Source: Cernens ardua
Lineage (GTDB): Bacteria > Pseudomonadota > Gammaproteobacteria > Pseudomonadales > Halomonadaceae
Assembly: GCF_051251085.1 (NCBI RefSeq)
Contig: NZ_JBPCZH010000001.1
Span: forward strand, 868,001-932,000
Direction of reading: 5' to 3'
DNA: 64,000 nucleotides
Below the pieces are notes generated by a model. It made no database searches, was not told the origin of the DNA, and saw only the letters and a list, made by a program, of their open reading frames with translations. The stretch's first letter is position 1, and each line of letters starts with the position of its first letter. Position numbers and translations under genes: made by a program. Below, one piece after another: positions 17,779-27,483 of the stretch.

Positions 17779-19242
17779 ATGAGAAAGAAGATTCGATATC
17801 TGGAAGGAATTGCGCTTGCAACCTCCCTCATCGCCATGGCGGGATGTGCGCCCGCCATCAAGCCCCCCATCTTTCATCCCATTGAGAAAGTCCCCCTGGC
17901 CGGCCTCCCCACCGGCCAATCCGGCTGGCCAAACCCAGACTGGTGGCGTGCTTTCCATGACCCTCAGCTCAATGAACTGATCTCTGAAGCCATGGAGTCC
18001 GCCCCTTCCGTTGAGGAAGCTGAAGCGCGCTATCGAAATGCGCTTGCTCAAGTGAATGTGGAAAAAGCCCAGCTAAACCCGAAAGTCACCGGCTATGGGT
18101 CTGCTAATGTGGGGCATAACCATATCAATATTGACCAAAACAGTCTGGATCAAAGTTCGCATTCAAGCGCTGGCTCATTGAGTGCCGGAGCGTTGGCCAC
18201 CTGGGATCTGGATCTATGGGGCAAGCAGCGTGCACAAGTTGCAAGCCGAATTGGACAAGCACGAGCCGCGCAAGCAGAACATGCGGCAGCGGCCAATTCA
18301 CTCCAGAACAATCTCGTCAATACCTATTATCATTGGCAAACGCTGCAGGCCCGTATTGCCCTGGCGGAGCGGATTGAGCAATATACAGCAAGGCTCAATA
18401 CATTGATCAGCGCCCGTGTTACCCACGGACTGGATGACCCACAAACGTTGGACAGCAGCCACCGTGAGCTTGCCGCTGCGCGATTGAATCTGGCGACACT
18501 CCGAGGTGATGCGGCACTGGATTTGGCTCAGTTGGCGGCGATTATCGGCGTCTCTCCTGAAAACCTCAGCACACTGATCCCGCGACCATTACCTCAAATC
18601 ACTTCACAGCTTCCCGCGGATGCCAGCCTGAATCTGGTGGGCCGTCGGCCTGACATTGTGGCACGACGTTGGCAAATCGAATCAGCACTACAGGATATCA
18701 ATGCGGCACGTGCAGCCTATTATCCGGATGTCAGCTTAACGGGACTTGGCGGCTTTTTACGCCTTTACCCGGATCTTGGCTCCAGTGGCCATGGTAGCTC
18801 CCTGATAGGAAATATAGGGCCATCCATTTCCCTACCCTTCTTTAGTGGCGGCCGTTTGAAAGCGCAGGACCGCAGCGCACAGGCCGAGTTGGATGCCAAT
18901 GTTGCCAGTTATAATCAGACGGTCGTCAATGCAGCACAGGATATTTCGCGTCAGGTGTTAACGCTGCAACAATTGGCGCAGGAAAAACAACAGCAACAAC
19001 AGGAATATGCAGCCGTTCATCAACAAAACCAACGGATTGCCCATCAGCGGCTTCAAGGAGTCATCGATGATCGTGACTACTACCGTGGTCTGATCCAGTT
19101 GGTACAGCAGGAAGATGCATTAACACAGTTGAGTGGTGCTGAACTCAGTTCACATATCGCCCTGATTCATGCGTTGGGAGGTGGTTATCAAAATAACGGT
19201 CAGACACCCTCCTTGCCTACCGATGACAAGAGTATGCATTAA
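17779..19242 (+). CDS. Outer-membrane efflux lipoprotein, NodT/OprM family
   Basis: A 487-residue TolC-like channel. The lipobox is LIAMAGC, so the mature protein starts at the lipid-bearing C22. Two repeated coiled-coil/beta halves follow, with marks DWWRAFHDPQLNELI near residue 54 and LVGRRPDIVARRWQIESALQDINAARAAYYPDVSLTG near 285, typical of RND/MFS outer factors. A Gln-rich helix (EKQQQQQEYAAVHQQNQ) lies near 400. It heads a three-gene efflux operon; its TAA overlaps the next ATG by one base. Confidence 0.93.
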   Translation: MRKKIRYLEGIALATSLIAMAGCAPAIKPPIFHPIEKVPLAGLPTGQSGWPNPDWWRAFHDPQLNELISEAMESAPSVEEAEARYRNALAQVNVEKAQLNPKVTGYGSANVGHNHINIDQNSLDQSSHSSAGSLSAGALATWDLDLWGKQRAQVASRIGQARAAQAEHAAAANSLQNNLVNTYYHWQTLQARIALAERIEQYTARLNTLISARVTHGLDDPQTLDSSHRELAAARLNLATLRGDAALDLAQLAAIIGVSPENLSTLIPRPLPQITSQLPADASLNLVGRRPDIVARRWQIESALQDINAARAAYYPDVSLTGLGGFLRLYPDLGSSGHGSSLIGNIGPSISLPFFSGGRLKAQDRSAQAELDANVASYNQTVVNAAQDISRQVLTLQQLAQEKQQQQQEYAAVHQQNQRIAHQRLQGVIDDRDYYRGLIQLVQQEDALTQLSGAELSSHIALIHALGGGYQNNGQTPSLPTDDKSMH

Positions 19243-20495
19243 TGGCAGATGAAGAAAAAAACACAGAAGAAACCCCTGGGTTGACCACGGAACAGAAAAG
19301 GAAAAACCGCCGTAAACGGCTGAAAGTACTACTGATTATTGGGTTGATCTTTGTCGTTATCGGTGTGGCCTGGCTGCTTTACTACTATCTGGTTCTGCAA
19401 TTTGAAGAGTCAACAGATGACGCCTATGTACAGGGCAATATGGTCACTATCTCGCCTCAGACATCGGGAACGGTGATTGGTATTAATGCCGATGACACCG
19501 AGCGAGTCGTTGCCGGGCAAGTACTGGTACGACTCGACCCTGTAGACGCTGAAACCCAGCTACTCAGTGCCGAAGGCCAGTTGGCACAGGCGGTTCGGGA
19601 TGCCCGTCAGGCCAGGTTTGCTGCGATGCAAGCAGATGCCGCCGTTATCCAGCGGGAAGCGCAATATGCAATGCAACGCTCCAACTTTGAGCGGCGTTCT
19701 CCCCTGTTGCAAATGCGGGCTGTATCGCCCGAGGATGTCGAGAACAATCAACAGAATCTGAAAGCTGCTGCTGCCAGCGTTGATGAAGCGCGGGCACAGG
19801 CTAAAGAACAGCACGCGCGCGTCGGAAATACGGATATTCGTTCCTTCCCAAGTGTCATTCAGGCACGAGCCCAGTTCCGTTCGGCGTGGATCAATCATGT
19901 CCGTGATGCGATTGTATCCCCCATTGATGGCTATGTTGCCAACCGTCAGGTTCAGGTGGGCGAACGTGTACAGCCCGGACAAAGCCTGATGAGTGTCATT
20001 CCATTGGATAATCTTTGGGTAGATGCCAACTTCAAGGAGACTCAGCTGGAGAACATTCGTATTGGTCAATCTGCGTCAGTGACTGCTGACATGTACCCGG
20101 ATATTACTTATCACGGCCATGTGGTTGGATTAACGCCCGCGACAGGAAGCAGCCTTTCCCTGCTGCCAGCACAAAATGCCACAGGCAACTGGGTAAAAAT
20201 TGTACAGCGTCTGGCTGTACGTATCGCGCTTGATCCTGATGAAATCAAAAAACACCCGTTGCGTGTAGGTTTGTCTACCAATGTCGATGTGAATACCACT
20301 GATAGAAATGGTGCAGTGCTACCTGATGCACCGCGGACTACTCCTGTACAAGAGACCGATGTTTACCAACAGGAACTGAAAGAAGCCAATGCCGCAGCTG
20401 AGCGCATTATAGAGCAGAATATGGGCCCCACTGCCCACCCGTCGGGAGCCTCTAGTGTCTCATCGACATCATCATTGATGAGAGGGGCACACTAA
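19242..20495 (+). CDS. emrA: EmrA-type membrane fusion protein
   Basis: A 417-residue periplasmic adaptor: a cytoplasmic basic start (KRKNRRKRLK), one membrane helix near residues 30-52, then the HlyD/biotinyl-lipoyl motif STDDAYVQGNMVTISPQTSGTV, a helical hairpin (about 110-200) and a beta barrel with VSPIDGYVANRQVQVGERVQPGQSLMSVIPLD. It bridges the inner-membrane MFS pump and the outer-membrane channel encoded on each side. A Ser-rich tail (ASSVSSTSSLM) is not conserved in the family. Confidence 0.93.
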   Translation: MADEEKNTEETPGLTTEQKRKNRRKRLKVLLIIGLIFVVIGVAWLLYYYLVLQFEESTDDAYVQGNMVTISPQTSGTVIGINADDTERVVAGQVLVRLDPVDAETQLLSAEGQLAQAVRDARQARFAAMQADAAVIQREAQYAMQRSNFERRSPLLQMRAVSPEDVENNQQNLKAAAASVDEARAQAKEQHARVGNTDIRSFPSVIQARAQFRSAWINHVRDAIVSPIDGYVANRQVQVGERVQPGQSLMSVIPLDNLWVDANFKETQLENIRIGQSASVTADMYPDITYHGHVVGLTPATGSSLSLLPAQNATGNWVKIVQRLAVRIALDPDEIKKHPLRVGLSTNVDVNTTDRNGAVLPDAPRTTPVQETDVYQQELKEANAAAERIIEQNMGPTAHPSGASSVSSTSSLMRGAH

Positions 20496-20498
20496 CCC

Positions 20499-22025
20499 AT
20501 GGCAGCGGCACAGCAGTCTCCCCAACCGCCCCTGAAGGGATTGGCGCTGATCGCACTGACAATCGGCGTGTCCTTCGCGACCTTCATGGAGGTGCTGGAT
20601 ATATCAATCGTCAATGTATCCGTTCGCACCATCTCGGGTGACCTTGGGGTCAGCTACGATCAGGGCACTATGGCAATCACCGCCTACTCATTGGGAAGTG
20701 CCATTGTTCAGCCGCTGACAGGGTGGATTTCACGTCGAGTAGGTGAAGTAAAAACCTTCACGATCTCGGTTATGCTCTTTGCATTCCTATCGATGATGTG
20801 TGGGCTCTCCACCAATCTGAACATGCTGATCATTTGCCGGTTATTGCAGGGAGTGGTATCAGGGCCGATGGTTCCCCTGTCGCAGACGCTGATGATGACC
20901 AACTACCCTCCGGAAAAACGCCCCATTGCCCTTGCCATCTGGGCCATGACGGTCGTGGTTGCCCCTATATTCGGGCCTGTATTGGGAGGATATATCAGTG
21001 ACAACTTCCAGTGGTCGTGGATATTCTTTATCAATATTCCGGTCGGCATAATCACAGCAATCATTGCGATGGTGGTATTGCGTGGACGTGAAACCAAGAC
21101 GGTCAAGTTGCCTATCGATGTCGTGGGTCTTGGTTTATTGGCGGTCGGTGTTGGTAGCCTGCAGTTTTTGCTTGATAAAGGAAATGACTACGACTGGTTT
21201 TCATCACACCTGATTCTTGTACTCGCGATCATCTCAACCGTGTGTCTCACCTTCCTGATTGCGTGGGAACTGATGCATGAAAACCCTATCGTGGATTTAA
21301 AACTGTTCAAAAACCGCAACTTTGCCGTAGGGGTAACATGTCTGTGTACCGGGATGTTCTGCTTTTTCGGTGGGACGGTTGTATTGCCCACTTGGCTACA
21401 ACAAACAGAAGGGTATGATGCGACGTGGTCCGGGTTGGCGGTGGCCCCCATCGGGATTCTGGCAATGATCTTTTCCCCCATTGTAGGCGCCAATATCCGC
21501 CGCTTCGATATGCGAATTCTGATTTCGCTGGGACTCGCAACCTTCGCCGTTTGCAATTTCTGGATGGCTTCCTCACGAGACGGCATGGAGTATATTCGAA
21601 TTGCCGAACCTCGCTTCTTCATGGGTATAGGTATTGCCCTTTTCTTCGTGCCTATCAACCAATTGCTATTGGCAGGCTTCAGGGATGATCAGGTCGCCGC
21701 TGCATCGGGTATCTCCAATTTTTGCCGTACTATTGCGGGCAGTATTTCAACGGCGATCAGCACAACGTTGTATTCTCACCGGACAATCTTCCACCATGCA
21801 ACGCTGGTCGAAAATGTTCGTGCAGGGAGTCCTGCAACGGAGCAGTACTTGAATGCTCTACAGGCAGCAGGTGTACCACAATCATCGCGTTACGCAGAAA
21901 TGAATAACGTGGTGAACGTCCAGGCCTCAACCCTGGCCTTGAATGATATCTTTTGGTTATTCGGCGTGTTGTTCTGTTTTTGTGTGATCGTCGTTTGGTT
22001 CTCTAAACCGAACGCAACAACATAG
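20499..22025 (+). CDS. emrB: EmrB/QacA-type drug efflux MFS transporter (DHA2)
   Basis: A 508-residue proton antiporter with 14 predicted helices. Helix 1 carries FMEVLDISIVNVSVRTISGDLG, the DHA2 motif D1, and helix 5 carries the antiporter motif around APIFGPVLGGYISD. It starts three bases after emrA and completes the tripartite pump that would push hydrophobic drugs or similar compounds straight to the outside. It is expected to be under the AcrR-like operator at the head of the operon. Confidence 0.93.
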   Translation: MAAAQQSPQPPLKGLALIALTIGVSFATFMEVLDISIVNVSVRTISGDLGVSYDQGTMAITAYSLGSAIVQPLTGWISRRVGEVKTFTISVMLFAFLSMMCGLSTNLNMLIICRLLQGVVSGPMVPLSQTLMMTNYPPEKRPIALAIWAMTVVVAPIFGPVLGGYISDNFQWSWIFFINIPVGIITAIIAMVVLRGRETKTVKLPIDVVGLGLLAVGVGSLQFLLDKGNDYDWFSSHLILVLAIISTVCLTFLIAWELMHENPIVDLKLFKNRNFAVGVTCLCTGMFCFFGGTVVLPTWLQQTEGYDATWSGLAVAPIGILAMIFSPIVGANIRRFDMRILISLGLATFAVCNFWMASSRDGMEYIRIAEPRFFMGIGIALFFVPINQLLLAGFRDDQVAAASGISNFCRTIAGSISTAISTTLYSHRTIFHHATLVENVRAGSPATEQYLNALQAAGVPQSSRYAEMNNVVNVQASTLALNDIFWLFGVLFCFCVIVVWFSKPNATT

Positions 22026-22698
22026 CCTGTTGTTCCGGGGCTACGGCCCCGCATGGCTGTTACTTGTCTTTATAAAGAACGAAGCATGGCTTGCCAGCGC
22101 CCAATTCGGTAATAGCCATTTCTCATATCACTATTTCTTTAACAACTTTTCTTTAATAACTGTTTTTCAATAATATTTTCAAGAATACTGCTTCTCGGGT
22201 ATCTGTTGCACTGAAACAGCTTACTCACATACTCTATCGCCATAGAGCATGGTGCCAAAGGTCATGTTTTCAAGGGCTATTATTACCCACACGCTACACT
22301 CAAAAAAGCGCTCTCTTCCAACGATTGTGTTTCTCTTCTACAGTGCCCTATCGCCGATTTCTCCTTTCACCTCCTATTGTTTGTGGCTTCATTTCTCCAG
22401 ATACGTGCTTTCCAAACCTTTATTTCCCCATAAAGCGCCAAAGTTCACAGGAGCGTTCCCCTTATCGCGCTCATTATGTTCGTAAGAGGATCAGGACGCT
22501 CAATACCAAACTTTTATAGAGATACAACAAAAGTATCTGGGGACATGGGTGGTAAAACAGCCAGTAAATAGACTATAGTGTTCCATATATAGAACAAAAA
22601 CCTCTATTTGGCATGTAGCATGCCAAACCTATTGAGCCACAGGGTTACACAATAAGTAGATAGCATTCATCAAAACATAATTACAAAGGACAAGAGAG
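22026..22698. other. Long intergenic region with two palindromes
   Basis: 673 bases. After emrB there is a GC-rich tetraloop hairpin, CGGGGC (22036-22041) and GCCCCG (22046-22051), without a T-run. Two dyads lie upstream of the small gene at 22699: TGTTCCATATATAGAACA (22579-22596) and TTTGGCATG/CATGCCAAA (22607-22627). The middle 400 bases hold pyrimidine-rich open frames without ribosome sites, which are not called genes. Confidence 0.5.
22579..22627. promoter_or_regulatory. Pair of dyads upstream of small orphan gene
   Basis: Near-palindrome TGTTCCATATATAGAACA (one mismatched pair) and, ten bases on, a perfect 9-base inverted repeat TTTGGCATG/CATGCCAAA with a three-base gap. They lie 70-120 bases before the small gene. 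Both look like operator sites; no known regulator is matched. Confidence 0.35.
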
Positions 22699-22923
22699 AT
22701 GAAAAAGATCACTACTTGGCTAACAGAATTGCATAAAGGAAGTCGTGTCACCATTCAACAGGGGGAGACACGCCAATTGGCAACGGTCGAGAAAGCCACT
22801 CAGGAACGTATCTTTGTGGCAGAATATCCCGGTTTTTTCCACCGTGACAATGGGCAGCATGTCCTCTGTTTTTATCATCGGGCCCAACTTGTACCTGCTG
22901 GAAATTTCCCCCTTATAAGATAA
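22699..22923 (+). CDS. Small orphan protein, 74 residues
   Basis: A soluble, basic protein of 74 residues with no recognised domain. It reads like a small beta-rich fold: KGSRVTIQQGETRQLATVEKATQERIFVAEYPGFFHRDNGQHVLCFYHRAQLVPAG has the alternating pattern of an SH3-like or KOW-like barrel. An AAGGACAAGAGAG ribosome site is placed well before the ATG, and the stop is followed at once by a terminator, so it is probably real. Two palindromes upstream hint at specific control. Function unknown. Confidence 0.7.
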   Translation: MKKITTWLTELHKGSRVTIQQGETRQLATVEKATQERIFVAEYPGFFHRDNGQHVLCFYHRAQLVPAGNFPLIR

Positions 22924-22953
22924 AAAACGGGCCATGGAAAACACCATGGCCCG
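22922..22953 (-). terminator. Terminator of MFS exporter gene
   Basis: Stem CGGGCCATGG (22928-22937) with CCATGGCCCG (22944-22953); the A-run at 22922-22927 is a T-run on the minus strand. It lies between convergent genes and may serve both. Confidence 0.92.
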
Positions 22954-23010
22954 CGACTTCATTACAAACCTTATAAAGCTAACCTGTACGAGTTTCGCTT
23001 TTACATGCCA

Positions 23011-24207
23011 TCAGGTACGCCCCATTTCCTTACGCTTGAGCATGATCACTCCGTAAGTTATTGCCACTGTGAAAAGTGCTAAAAAGGCGCCAAAGGAACC
23101 AACGCGGGTTATCCCATACTGTGAAATGACAAGTCCACCAATCATCGCACCAAAGGCAGTTCCCGCATTGGCAGCAGATACATTGAGGGTACCTGCAAAA
23201 GCCTGCGCTTTTGCCCCTGCTTTCATGACACGAACAACAGAAATCAGCAACAGCCCGGTATGCGTCGTGCCCCACAAACCCAACATGATGCCAAACAAAA
23301 CAATGGAAATGGATGCAAGCGGCAAGATAGTCGCCAATGCCAGCGCCATTATGGACATTAACAGCATGGTGGTACGCAATAGGCTACGGTCGGCCAATTG
23401 CCCAGCCACCCAGTTCCCCACAAGCCCCACACCCCCGAAGCCCATCAGCCACCAGCCCACTTGCCCCGCGGGAATATGCCCACCGTGGACAATCATGTCT
23501 GTCAGGTAGGTATACACTGTGAATAGCGTGGTATAGACCATCCCGGACAACAGCAGGTTAGCCACAAACCATGGTTTTTTCAGAATTCCCAGCTGACGAC
23601 GAATCGGCGCTGTCTGCATATCGTCCATTCTGGGGAGGAAAAATACAAATAAAGCGGTAGTCACCAGAGACAACAGTGACAGCGTCCAAAATACCGCACG
23701 CCAACCCAGAGCATGAGAGAGTAGCGTTCCCAAAGGCAAACCGAAGAGCAATGCACACGCAACCCCAAAATAGAACTGTGATACTGCACGCCCTGCACGT
23801 TCAGGCCCCGCCAGCTGGGCAGCAGTATCACTGGCAAGCCCCCAAAAGGCCGATAAGGCCAATGCCGAGAGGATACGCCCACCCGCCAACACCCAGTAAT
23901 CATTGGCGATAGCCGTCAACGCATTGGAGATCACAAAGCTGAAGAGTAGTAGAACAAAAAGACGTTTACGTTCTACTTTAGATAGCATCACTGCCAAAAC
24001 AGGGCCACAAAACATCATGGCCACTGCAAAAAGTGTGACCAACTGGCCCGCCTGCGCAATAGTGGTGTGAGTGCTCTGTGCCAGTTCCGGCAATAGCCCA
24101 ACCACTATGTATTCATTCGTCACTGTCACAAAGGCAGCGATGGCCAGTAACAGGATGGAAAAACCCGCTTTGGGGGAAGAACGACCTGGCGGTAGCGAAT
24201 CAGTCAC
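23011..24207 (-). CDS. MFS exporter, DHA1 sugar/drug efflux type
   Basis: An approximately 398-residue inner-membrane transporter with 12 helices. It resembles the SotB/YdhP/AraJ group: TNEYIVVGLLPELAQS in helix 1, GQLVTLFAVAMMFCGPVLAVMLSKVERKRLFV (motif A) and GLPLGTLLSHALGWRAVFW (antiporter motif C). The GTG at 24207 has a TAAGG ribosome site eight bases away; an in-frame ATG at 24252 has none but is possible. Two copies of GGTATCAGTACA (24332, 24348) lie upstream. The exported substrate is not known. Confidence 0.85.
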   Translation of the reverse strand: MTDSLPPGRSSPKAGFSILLLAIAAFVTVTNEYIVVGLLPELAQSTHTTIAQAGQLVTLFAVAMMFCGPVLAVMLSKVERKRLFVLLLFSFVISNALTAIANDYWVLAGGRILSALALSAFWGLASDTAAQLAGPERAGRAVSQFYFGVACALLFGLPLGTLLSHALGWRAVFWTLSLLSLVTTALFVFFLPRMDDMQTAPIRRQLGILKKPWFVANLLLSGMVYTTLFTVYTYLTDMIVHGGHIPAGQVGWWLMGFGGVGLVGNWVAGQLADRSLLRTTMLLMSIMALALATILPLASISIVLFGIMLGLWGTTHTGLLLISVVRVMKAGAKAQAFAGTLNVSAANAGTAFGAMIGGLVISQYGITRVGSFGAFLALFTVAITYGVIMLKRKEMGRT

Positions 24208-24647
24208 CGATAAAACCTTATTAACAAACGTGAATGTGCAGTATGTATCCATGTGTTCGCTGTGAGTGAACGCCGATTACAGGCAAACACTGAAAAAGAT
24301 GTTCGCCCAGGGCCACTAAACAAGAGCTCGGGGTATCAGTACATCGAGGTATCAGTACAACATCATGGATGTATTACGGCAGGGATGGATGAGCTATGAG
24401 CAATGGTTCCAGCTTATGAGCCCAATGCGAGTGTTATTTTTTCGCGCTGAGGGTCGATGCTTGGTGGAATGTTGAATCTACTCATGTACAAGTGATGGAC
24501 TTGGTCGGATTACTCCCTGGAATTTTCCGCGATGGTAATTCATTAAGGTATACATTGTAAATTGTAGTAGGGATTTATTCTTTTCTGGTGGATAAAACAG
24601 TCCCATGATCTGATCATATGGCCCTGACTAACGACGAGACGAGCGCT
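24208..24647. other. Divergent intergenic region with direct repeats
   Basis: 440 bases between the MFS gene and the YcgJ-like gene. The only structure seen is the direct repeat GGTATCAGTACA at 24332-24343 and 24348-24359, a 16-base period. It may bind a regulator of the MFS gene. No gene is seen. Confidence 0.45.
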
Positions 24648-25208
24648 ATGATACGCAATGTAAAAAGCCCCTTGCCCCTCACTGTAACCGTGACTCTTCT
24701 TGCCACATCCACTCTTTTCCCGCTGATGGGTTGCCAACCACAAATAGACAAAACCGTGGTACCTGCTGCCCACTCATCGCAAAATTCATCGTCCTTGCCA
24801 TCATTGTCCGCTGGCCCCTCCTCCTTTAACGCATCCAATAGCACGACTGATTTCAATACTCAAAAGACTACGCGAATTCAGACCGCTTCCTCCATGAATC
24901 ATGATAGAGCCGATACTCATAAAGGGGCGTTGTATTCACCTCACCCGGGTATACTTTGCGATCATTTTTTCTGCGCTGATCCCAATGGCATATCCTATTC
25001 CCTCACCTTGCATTTTTTAGGAAAGAAGGCCGCCAGCCGGTTACATGACGAAGGCAACTTTGATATGACAGCGTTCACATTCGAAAACGGTATTTTCTGT
25101 GATACACATGAAAAACTCTGCCGAGAAGATCGTTACTACAACCAACAGGGTCATCACAGCGGCAAGGTGAATCAGACAGATACAGCTCGCCTCTTTCCAC
25201 ACGAGTGA
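24648..25208 (+). CDS. YcgJ-like lipoprotein
   Basis: A 186-residue protein with a lipoprotein signal (lipobox PLMGC), a Ser/Thr/Asn-rich low-complexity linker (about residues 40-90) and a C-terminal domain of about 85 residues. That domain, with PGILCDHFFCADPNGIS, SLTLHFLGKKAASRL, DMTAFTFENGIFCDTHEKLCREDRYY and GKVNQ, matches the E. coli YcgJ / Fels-1 prophage protein family, including four cysteines likely to form two disulfides. The ATG at 24648 gives a proper signal; an upstream ATG at 24618 would not. The family has no known function. Confidence 0.8.
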   Translation: MIRNVKSPLPLTVTVTLLATSTLFPLMGCQPQIDKTVVPAAHSSQNSSSLPSLSAGPSSFNASNSTTDFNTQKTTRIQTASSMNHDRADTHKGALYSPHPGILCDHFFCADPNGISYSLTLHFLGKKAASRLHDEGNFDMTAFTFENGIFCDTHEKLCREDRYYNQQGHHSGKVNQTDTARLFPHE

Positions 25209-25255
25209 AGGAATGACTCAACTCGAGGAAGACGGATGGAAAAAGCGGGAGAGAT

Positions 25256-25293
25256 GCATAAAAAACCACCCAACGGGTAATACCATTGGGTGG
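25256..25293 (-). terminator. Terminator of cupin dioxygenase gene
   Basis: Stem CCACCCAA (25266-25273) with TTGGGTGG (25286-25293), and an A-run to its left that reads as a T-run on the minus strand. It lies 28 bases after the cupin stop. Confidence 0.9.
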
Positions 25294-25320
25294 CTTGATA
25301 ACCTACTGAAATGTCATCGA

Positions 25321-26268
25321 TTATTTGCTGAACTGAATATTCAGTGTCCGTAAATAGGTATGCAGACCAGCATCCTGAAAGGGAATAACGTAAGCCTCTT
25401 CACCCGATTCATTATAATGAGCGTGCCAATATCCAGGAGGTGTAACGAAAACCATGCCAGGGTGCCAGTCAACCCGTGTTGGATTAACAATATTGCCCTG
25501 CCCATCGATTTCAGTCCCTACCAGGGTATAGCAACCGGGCTTACATTCGCCAATGAAATCAAGCGCCAGTGATTGGTGGCGATGCGGTTTCTGTACCGCG
25601 CCTTTCGGCACAATGCCAAACATGGTCCATAGCGTTTGGGTAATGGTTCGGGTCTCAGGGAAATGTGCATTCCCCAAAAGAATACTGACACGATTACGGG
25701 TTTTGCTTTCCGGATCATTCAGCGCTTTGTAAAGTTCAGCCTTGGCCTCATGGGAGGGATAGAGGGTTGGCTCGAAACGTGGACGAGACACCGTTGCACC
25801 CAAATAATCAAACAGGGGGGCATCATGAACATAATAAATGCGTGCGGTTACAGAAGCACTGACACGCGCTTCGCTCCCTCCCGGCAAGGTAAAGAAATCA
25901 CCCTGACCAAAATTGAACTGAACCCCTGACTGCTGAACGCTCCCCTCACCTTCCAATACATAAAAGACTTGAGAACTGGCGTTGGGATCAAGACTGACTT
26001 CTTCACCACTCACAATACGAAGGAAGTTGGCTAACATGCCCGGGCCAGTAGCCGCGTAAGGTGTACCGATTTCATTGGAGAGATCGAGTGGAACGACACG
26101 TGTTGGGCCACTATCGTACAAATCCGGCATGAAGTTGTGGTATGGCACCTGAGGGATCAAACCTGCCCCAATAGGGTCTGCCGCTTTTGTATACTCATAA
26201 AAGCGTGCATCACGGGATGCTGTTTCAGTAGTGTTTAACGCACTGTCATGACGTTCTGCGATTTCCAT
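25321..26268 (-). CDS. Bicupin protein, gentisate 1,2-dioxygenase-like
   Basis: A 315-residue cytoplasmic protein with two cupin domains. The first runs through SQVFYVLEGEGSVQQSGVQFNFGQGDFFTLPGG; the second carries the metal-type motif KPHRHQSLALDFI and PPGYWHAHYN, so Fe(II) binding is likely in the C-terminal domain. The layout fits gentisate 1,2-dioxygenase relatives that cleave hydroxylated aromatic acids. The ATG at 26268 has a GAGAGAGG ribosome site; the frame extends 33 codons further without one. A lysR gene is divergent, as expected for a substrate-induced enzyme. The exact substrate is unproven. Confidence 0.75.
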   Translation of the reverse strand: MEIAERHDSALNTTETASRDARFYEYTKAADPIGAGLIPQVPYHNFMPDLYDSGPTRVVPLDLSNEIGTPYAATGPGMLANFLRIVSGEEVSLDPNASSQVFYVLEGEGSVQQSGVQFNFGQGDFFTLPGGSEARVSASVTARIYYVHDAPLFDYLGATVSRPRFEPTLYPSHEAKAELYKALNDPESKTRNRVSILLGNAHFPETRTITQTLWTMFGIVPKGAVQKPHRHQSLALDFIGECKPGCYTLVGTEIDGQGNIVNPTRVDWHPGMVFVTPPGYWHAHYNESGEEAYVIPFQDAGLHTYLRTLNIQFSK

Positions 26269-26541
26269 GGGAGTACCTCTCTCGACAACACTGTTTTTTT
26301 CAATGTAATTTCCTGCCCCGGATGATGATGTTATTGCCCCATACACATCATCATGGGCCTCAATCATTCATCACCATGGCATTCACGATACGGCGCAACG
26401 GGATCGACAGGAAGTGCCGGGAATCGAAAGGAGTATTGCATAAAAGGGGTAACTGGAGGGATCATGACACCTGAGGCATTCGATTCATGAGACAGATACC
26501 TGCCACCGTAAAAATACAATGATCAGGACACAGCGTTTATC

Positions 26542-27462
26542 ATGATGGACTATTTTGCCGCTATCAGAGCCTTTCTACAGGTCTCTGAATTGGGCAGTTT
26601 CAGCAAGGCTGCACAACGCCTTGAGGTCAAAACATCGACTATTTCACGCCAGATCAATGCACTGGAACAGGATCTCGGTATCACGCTTTTCAATCGGTCC
26701 ACGCGTGGTATCCGGCTTACCGAAGGTGGGCACCGCTTCCATGACCATGCACTTAAAGTGATGGATACGCTTGAGGAAGCGCGCTCGGCAACATCACGGC
26801 TGAATGAGGCCCCACAGGGAAAGTTGCGTATTGCCCTTCCACGAGCCTATGGCAAGTTGTGGATTGTGCCGCACTTGTCAGCGTTTATGGAACAATTCCC
26901 TTATATTGATCTTGATATCGTCTTCAGTGACCATGCCTTGAACCTGATCGATGCAGAGCTGGATCTCGCTGTCCGTGTCGGGCGATTGAATAACTCACGG
27001 CTGGTCGCCCGAAAACTGGCCCCTCATCATCGAGTGCTCTGTGCCACCCCTGCATTTGCACGGCAGTACGGTCTTCCACAGCATCCGGATCAGCTAGCTG
27101 ACTTCCCTGCAGTGCGTTTGGGTTCCATGGATGAGGAACACTGGTGGTTAAGTCAACCAGATAACACGCGGATTCCTCTTCATTTACATGGGCGCCTGCG
27201 TGTCACGGATGATGAAGCTATTTTACAATTGGTGATGACGAATAAAGTAATGGCACTTCTCCCCCAATGGCTGGTCGCCCAACCACTCCACAAAGGCATG
27301 TTGATTCAAATACTATCGGATTGGCACGTAACGGAGGGAAGTAGCTCGTCCAGGCAGGGGGATGCCAGTGCTGTATGGGTCGTCTACACGCAGAAGAAAA
27401 CGGTCTCATCCAAGGTGAGAGCATTTATTGACTATTTCTCTGCCGTATTGAAAACAGACTGA
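26542..27462 (+). CDS. LysR-family transcriptional regulator
   Basis: A 306-residue regulator: helix-turn-helix at 1-60 (FSKAAQRLEVKTSTISRQINALEQDLG, then LFNRSTRGIRLTEGG) and an effector-binding domain of the CrgA/DsdC-like class. It is divergent from the cupin gene with 273 bases between starts and lies 21 bases before an EamA transporter gene, so it likely controls both. The effector is unknown. Confidence 0.9.
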   Translation: MMDYFAAIRAFLQVSELGSFSKAAQRLEVKTSTISRQINALEQDLGITLFNRSTRGIRLTEGGHRFHDHALKVMDTLEEARSATSRLNEAPQGKLRIALPRAYGKLWIVPHLSAFMEQFPYIDLDIVFSDHALNLIDAELDLAVRVGRLNNSRLVARKLAPHHRVLCATPAFARQYGLPQHPDQLADFPAVRLGSMDEEHWWLSQPDNTRIPLHLHGRLRVTDDEAILQLVMTNKVMALLPQWLVAQPLHKGMLIQILSDWHVTEGSSSSRQGDASAVWVVYTQKKTVSSKVRAFIDYFSAVLKTD

Positions 27463-27483
27463 CTATAACAAGACATATTTCTG

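Noticed and set aside
22249..22519. Two plus-strand open frames of 78 and 64 codons after emrB
   Set aside because: They overlap in different frames, lack ribosome sites and have pyrimidine-driven composition (Ser, Phe, Pro, Leu).
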